Below the pieces are notes generated by a model. The model was given only the letters and a program-made list of their open reading frames with translations, ran no database searches and was not told where the DNA came from. A program made the translations under genes and the position numbers. Shown here piece after piece: positions 15,027 to 16,925 of a stretch of 16,925 nucleotides of DNA. Within the stretch, counting starts at the first letter, position 1. Each line of letters starts with the position of its first letter. Source of the DNA: an uncultured Bacteroidota bacterium (lineage in GTDB: Bacteria > Bacteroidota > Bacteroidia > Flavobacteriales > Flavobacteriaceae); NCBI GenBank assembly GCA_903879875.1, contig CAIRNC010000183.1, forward strand, positions 1 to 16,925, in the 5' to 3' direction.

Positions 15027-15509
15027 TTAGAAAAAACGACTGTGCCAACTATCCATTGCAGAAACTTCCCAAGATTCGTTAAATTCTAAAACCGTATTGA
15101 CTAAATTATTAAATACAATCGTGTTTTCGGTAACGGCTTTTTCTTTTGCCATTTTTTTAAAATCAATCAATTGTTTGTGGGCTACATGATCGCCAACCTT
15201 AAAGGTAACATTCATTTTATCTAACAAGTCGACATTGTATTTTTGCTCTAAACTTTGTATAAAATTTACCGAAGCATCTATAGAACAACCTGTAGCGGCT
15301 TGGTTTTCTTGATTAACAGCTATTATAATGAATCGATTGTATTTTAATTGATAAGAAGCTTCTAGACTTTTGCCATGAGCTGCCCAGTTTTCTAAAAACA
15401 AAGGTAAAGCGGTATTAATTTCTTCAAATTCGGCATCTGAAAATTTTCTGTTGGATTGATAAATCCAGATTTTTGATTCTTCGGGTAAACTTTCAAAAGG
15501 GACAAACAT
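15027..15509 (-). CDS. Conserved Bacteroidota protein, often mislabelled ABC transporter ATPase
   Basis: The 160-residue product starts MFVPFESLPEESKIWIYQSNRKFS and has no signal peptide or membrane helix, so it is cytosolic. I recall this family as conserved in Flavobacteriia and often named ABC transporter ATPase. The sequence does not support that: there is no Walker A (GxxxxGK), no ABC signature (LSGGQ) and no Walker B. Visible features are a conserved acidic and aromatic N-terminal part, a strand YNRFIIIAVN (57-66), an ATGCSIDASVNFIQSLE segment with Cys75, and an aromatic end (ESWEVSAMDSWHSRFF). It is the last gene of a probable operon, 53 bp after the Fe-S protein gene, so a role near that protein is possible but unproven. 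Confidence 0.85.
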   Translation of the reverse strand: MFVPFESLPEESKIWIYQSNRKFSDAEFEEINTALPLFLENWAAHGKSLEASYQLKYNRFIIIAVNQENQAATGCSIDASVNFIQSLEQKYNVDLLDKMNVTFKVGDHVAHKQLIDFKKMAKEKAVTENTIVFNNLVNTVLEFNESWEVSAMDSWHSRFF

Positions 15510-15510
15510 G

Positions 15511-15541
15511 GGATTTTAGATTTTAGATTAACGATTTTAGA
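15511..15541. repeat. ATTTTAGA repeats between two operon genes
   Basis: Three copies of (G)ATTTTAGA occur at 15512-15520, 15520-15527 and 15533-15541, followed by AT-rich AATTAATAATTAA. Similar short runs are, as I recall, frequent between flavobacterial genes. No promoter is evident. Confidence 0.5.
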
Positions 15542-15562
15542 GGACTCATAATTAATAATTAA

Positions 15563-16354
15563 CTATAAATCTTGTGCATTTGCAATCAATTCGGCTACAT
15601 CCAATACTTTGATATCACCTTCTTTTTCTTTGTTTTTAACGCCATCAGTCATCATGGTATTACAAAATGGACAACCTGTAGCAATTATATTCGTTTGAGT
15701 TTCTAAAGCATCTTCGGTTCTAAGAACATTGATTTCTTTATTTCCTTTTTCGGCATCTTTAAACATTTGCGCTCCGCCAGCACCGCAGCATAAACCATTG
15801 GCTTTGGAACGTTTCATTTCAACCAATTCGGCATCTAATTTTTCGATTAAAACTCTTGGCGCTTCATATACATTATTGGCTCTGCCCAAATAGCAAGGAT
15901 CGTGAAAAGTAATTTTTTTTCCTTTAAATTGTCCACCTTCAATGGTTAAACGACCTGCATCTAATAATGATTTTAAAAATTCCGTATGATGCAATACTTC
16001 ATAATTGCCACCCAATTCTGGATATTCATTTTTTAATGTATTAAAGCAATGCGGACAAGCAGTAACAATTTTTTTGGCTTCATAAGCATTCAAAACTTCA
16101 ATGTTCATCATGGCTTGCATTTGAAAAAGGAACTCATTACCAGCTCGTTTTGCAGGATCGCCTGTACAACTTTCTTCTGTTCCAAGTACAGCAAATTCAA
16201 CATTGGCACGATTCAGAATTTGAACAAATGCTTTGGTAATTTTTTTGGCTCTATCATCAAAACTTCCTGCACAACCAACCCAAAATAGTACTTCGGGTTG
16301 TTTGCCTTGAGCCATCATTTCTGCCATAGTTGGCACTACTAAATTTTCTGCCAT
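15563..16354 (-). CDS. CCG-domain (Fe-S)-binding protein
   Basis: The 263-residue soluble protein has two cysteine-rich CCG domains of the kind found in heterodisulfide reductase HdrB, GlpC, LutA and related electron-transfer subunits. Repeat 1 uses Cys28, Cys63 and CPHC (100-103); repeat 2 uses Cys154 in HDPCYLGR, CCGAGG (189-194) and CPFC (228-231). In repeat 1 the CCG is reduced to SCTG, so the second repeat is the more complete cluster site and probably binds a non-cubane or 4Fe-4S cluster. Related proteins pass electrons to or from thiols, lactate or glycolate. In Flavobacteria a partner with ferredoxin-type 4Fe-4S motifs often precedes it; here the upstream gene is instead a HAD-like phosphatase, 39 bp away. 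The physiological partner is not visible in the window. Confidence 0.92.
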   Translation of the reverse strand: MAENLVVPTMAEMMAQGKQPEVLFWVGCAGSFDDRAKKITKAFVQILNRANVEFAVLGTEESCTGDPAKRAGNEFLFQMQAMMNIEVLNAYEAKKIVTACPHCFNTLKNEYPELGGNYEVLHHTEFLKSLLDAGRLTIEGGQFKGKKITFHDPCYLGRANNVYEAPRVLIEKLDAELVEMKRSKANGLCCGAGGAQMFKDAEKGNKEINVLRTEDALETQTNIIATGCPFCNTMMTDGVKNKEKEGDIKVLDVAELIANAQDL

Positions 16355-16393
16355 GATATTTTAAATGTTTTAAATTTTTTGGCGTTTAGAATA

Positions 16394-16834
16394 TTATGAT
16401 TTATATTCTCTTCCGTCATCAAAAACTTGAATCGTTACTTCTTTCTCTATTAAATCAGTGAATTTTCCTCTATATTGTGTTGCTTTTACCAAATGATTAT
16501 CAATCCAATGGTAATTTCCGCCTCGTGGTTTTCCAAAAACAATTCCATGATATTTGAAGCCATGTTCTTTCAACCAAATTTCAGTATAGGCTCTATGAGC
16601 TTCTGTTCGTGAGGTAAAAAAGAAAATAATATGACCTTCATCATACCATTTATTCAAAGTTATCAAAGCGTCAGGATATACTTCAGCGGTTAACATACGT
16701 TCCGGTTCTTCGTTTGGAATGTCATCACATATCGTTCCGTCAATATCTATTAAATAATTTTTTACGCCTTCTGGTAAAATTGGACTTAATTTTTGACCAT
16801 TTTCCGAAATGTCAATTAATTCTTTTGTTTTCAT
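16394..16834 (-). CDS. HAD-like phosphatase family protein
   Basis: The 146-residue product has the core of the HAD superfamily. Motif I is LIDIDGTICDD (28-38) with Asp30 as nucleophile and Asp32 as acid/base. Motif II is FFTSRT (72-77) with Thr74 or Ser75. A lysine follows in FGKPRGGNYHWIDNH (100-114), which also holds Asp112, placed where the metal-binding acidic residue is expected. Only a small cap is possible at this length. Such proteins are usually soluble phosphohydrolases of sugar phosphates or nucleotides. Flavobacterial relatives are, from memory, sometimes named phosphoheptose isomerase, which this fold does not support. It is probably the first gene of the operon that continues with the Fe-S protein. 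ATG 16834 is the only upstream start that keeps the domain complete and in this frame. Confidence 0.85.
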   Translation of the reverse strand: MKTKELIDISENGQKLSPILPEGVKNYLIDIDGTICDDIPNEEPERMLTAEVYPDALITLNKWYDEGHIIFFFTSRTEAHRAYTEIWLKEHGFKYHGIVFGKPRGGNYHWIDNHLVKATQYRGKFTDLIEKEVTIQVFDDGREYKS

Positions 16835-16879
16835 TTTCTTTTTGTTTCTAATTTATTTTTTTAAAATTCATTAAAAACA

Positions 16880-16902
16880 CTCTTAACCTCACTTTATAAG
16901 AG
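16880..16902 (-). terminator. Weak hairpin at the right edge
   Basis: CTCTTA and TAAGAG form a 6-bp stem with an 11-nt loop. On the minus strand it is followed by TGTTTTTAA, so it may end a minus-strand gene lying outside the window. No TAnnTTTG box for the HAD-like gene was found between it and 16834. Confidence 0.25.
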
Positions 16903-16925
16903 AATTTTTATTTAATATTTATTAA

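Noticed and set aside
16049..16288. Plus-strand 79-codon frame opposite the Fe-S protein gene
   Set aside because: It is antisense to a gene with clear cysteine motifs and has no supporting features.

Overview
The window looks like chromosomal DNA of a Flavobacterium-type member of the Bacteroidota. Four things point there: the AT-rich base composition, promoters of the Bacteroidota form (TTG or TTTG, about 21 nt, then TAnnTTTG), the near absence of Shine-Dalgarno sequences, and two secreted proteins that end in type IX secretion (T9SS) C-terminal domains. No tRNA, rRNA, CRISPR array, transposase or phage gene was seen.

Left part (1-4556) is housekeeping and transport. It holds a DUF4349-type lipoprotein whose reading frame is cut by an in-frame TAA, with the rest of the gene still readable downstream (147-881 plus 882-1046); a MarC-family membrane protein (minus strand); a small CoA-binding Rossmann protein (plus strand) whose promoter is back-to-back with that of marC; a sodium:solute symporter; and trmD (both minus strand). 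A structured repeat-like element lies between the CoA-binding gene and the symporter gene.

Middle part (4557-14989) is dominated by secreted proteins. A 2400-residue T9SS substrate is built from a right-handed beta-helix, filamentous beta-repeats, three W-x-G modules, an Ig/PKD-like domain and a T9SS tail that I read as type C. It ends in a strong hairpin terminator. Next comes a very AT-rich block with one unrecognised exported protein on the minus strand and about 555 bp of non-coding DNA, bracketed by two similar terminator-like hairpins. After it lies a compact secreted seven-repeat RCC1 beta-propeller with a type A T9SS tail, closed by a 20-bp bidirectional hairpin.

Right part (15027-16925) is a probable minus-strand operon, read from high to low coordinates: a HAD-like phosphatase, a CCG-domain (Fe-S)-binding protein and a conserved Bacteroidota protein often mislabelled as an ABC transporter ATPase.

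I found no clear new defence or mobile system. The most unusual signals are the broken lipoprotein gene, the structured intergenic element at 2207-2288, the shared-core divergent promoter at 1773-1830, the modular giant adhesin-like protein, and the AT-rich block at 12276-13386 with its orphan gene and possible small RNA. Statements about families come from memory of those families; no database search was run.
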